Below are positions 63,147 to 64,000 of a stretch of DNA of 64,000 nt, in pieces. Origin of the DNA: Candidatus Thiodiazotropha endolucinida (lineage in GTDB: Bacteria > Pseudomonadota > Gammaproteobacteria > Chromatiales > Chromatiaceae); assembly GCF_001715975.1 (NCBI RefSeq), contig NZ_MARB01000012.1, positions 62,001 to 126,000 on the forward strand. Direction: 5' to 3'. The notes under the pieces were generated by a model that worked only from the letters and a program-made list of their open reading frames with translations, did no database searches and was not told the origin of the DNA. Numbering within the stretch: the first letter of the stretch is position 1; the number at the start of each line of letters is the position of its first letter. Both the position numbers and the translations under genes were made by a program.

Positions 63147-64000
63147 AGAAAGTCCTTGGCGCGATGCTGAAGACGCATGAACAGGGCTCCGATCAGGAGA
63201 GTCAGGAGCAAACTTGCTATCGCCAATACTGCCAGATCTGAAACAGGCCACTGGTTTTCCAGAATTACGGCACGGTAGGACTGAACCAACCAAGTGATCG
63301 GATTGGCTTCAATTATGGAGCGATATTCCTCAGGGACCATCTCCAATGGATAGATGATCGGCGTGGTGAAAAATAGCGCGGTCAACAACATGGGTAACAA
63401 TTGACCCAGATCTTTGATAACCACGGACAGGAGCGCCACCAAAGGCGCCAGCGCAAAAGTCAGCAACAGTCTCAAGGCCACCAGCAGAGGCAACAACACC
63501 AACGTAACCCCCGGAACATATCCCATCAACCAGGCAGCAACAATCAAAATCAAAAGACCTGTCACCTCCTGTACCAGGGTACCCATCGTCGCCACCGCAG
63601 GAAAGACCGCTGGCGGCATTTGAGTTTTAAGCAGCAAGTCACGGTTTTCCATCAAGCTGCCGCCGGCCCGCAGCAAGCCATCCTGAAACGCGCTGAATGG
63701 TATCAGGGCCGCAAACAGATAGAGGGCGAAATCGCCGGTGTCTCCACCGGGCCGAAAACTGACCTTGAGAATTCCCGAGAAGACAAAGCTGTATACAAGC
63801 AACAGAAACAGTGGCTGCGCCAATAGCCAAAGCGGGCCCAGCAAGGTGCCTTTCAGCCTCAGCAGGGTATCGCGTCGCACCATCAAGATCAGACTCTGAC
63901 GATGGCGAAAGAGATCTAGATAAAGCTTGAACAATCGTCTTAAACTTCCAGCAGGATGGGTTGGGAGTGCATCATACAACAGTTGATTCTCAATGCCGAA
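63143..64000 (-). CDS. polysaccharide ABC exporter permease (Wzm-like), 5' end outside the window
   Basis: The ABC-2 type permease (about 280 residues seen) has six hydrophobic segments and the usual G-P-L-W-L-L-A-Q-P motif near the N-terminus. The frame stays open through 64000, so the real start may be beyond the edge; inside the window only the TTG at 63979 starts in frame. Together with the Wzt-like ATPase it would export a lipid-linked glycan across the inner membrane. Confidence 0.88.
   Translation of the reverse strand, partial: FGIENQLLYDALPTHPAGSLRRLFKLYLDLFRHRQSLILMVRRDTLLRLKGTLLGPLWLLAQPLFLLLVYSFVFSGILKVSFRPGGDTGDFALYLFAALIPFSAFQDGLLRAGGSLMENRDLLLKTQMPPAVFPAVATMGTLVQEVTGLLILIVAAWLMGYVPGVTLVLLPLLVALRLLLTFALAPLVALLSVVIKDLGQLLPMLLTALFFTTPIIYPLEMVPEEYRSIIEANPITWLVQSYRAVILENQWPVSDLAVLAIASLLLTLLIGALFMRLQHRAKDFL

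Overview
The window (about 64 kb, moderate GC) is a chromosomal piece of a gammaproteobacterium. MetH, LeuS, LptE, HolA, NadD, RsfS, ProA, HtrB/LpxL-type and Wzm/Wzt-type genes all have a gammaproteobacterial look. A sulfur-oxidising Chromatiales or Sedimenticola/Thiodiazotropha-like host is my guess from protein style only; no marker here proves it. I see no rRNA, tRNA or CRISPR array.

Region 1 (1-14.6 kb) is accessory. After the end of an OsmC-like gene and a dienelactone-hydrolase-like gene comes a polymorphic-toxin locus. A 3478-residue secreted Rhs/YD-repeat protein (minus strand) carries a Sec signal, Ig/cadherin-like repeats, an IgGFc-binding-like domain, an Rhs core, a Hint autoprocessing domain and a short C-terminal tip that looks like a Pol-beta-type nucleotidyltransferase. 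It is followed 3 bp later by a 94-residue putative immunity gene. Next to it are a REP-type (RAYT/Y1) transposase, a duplicated 'tail' repeat with terminators, and a 5'-truncated SMI1/KNR4-type immunity gene. The layout reads as two tandem copies of a transposase-tail-immunity unit, the older one decayed.

Region 2 (14.6-24 kb) is mixed core: msrA, a membrane-tethered response regulator, metH, a LEA-2 lipoprotein, a choice-of-anchor-H surface protein, a His-rich secreted protein and small conserved hypotheticals.

Region 3 (23.7-36.4 kb) is a phosphate island. It holds a DUF47/PhoU-like protein with a Pit transporter, a P-loop NTPase with a calcineurin-type phosphatase, and two Na/Pi cotransporters with PhoU-like tails. 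Each cotransporter is followed by a homologous, highly charged small protein. Two CNNM/CorC proteins and a UspA complete it. Two sets of three Pho-box half-sites at 11-bp period (23709-23737 and 34115-34143) suggest PhoB control.

Region 4 (36.4-46.4 kb) is mostly core metabolism: a WYL regulator, rsfS, nadD and proA, then a retropepsin-like protease, two EF-hand proteins, holA, lptE, leuS and a globin.

Region 5 (46.8-64 kb) is a cell-surface polysaccharide region, mostly on the minus strand: glycosyltransferases, a WecA/WbpL-like initiating transferase, an epimerase, a Wzx-type flippase, a methyltransferase-GT2-GT2 fusion, a PpiC-type chaperone, a frameshifted abundant-type surface protein, a lipoprotein, an LpxL-like acyltransferase and a Wzm/Wzt-type ABC exporter that runs to the window edge.
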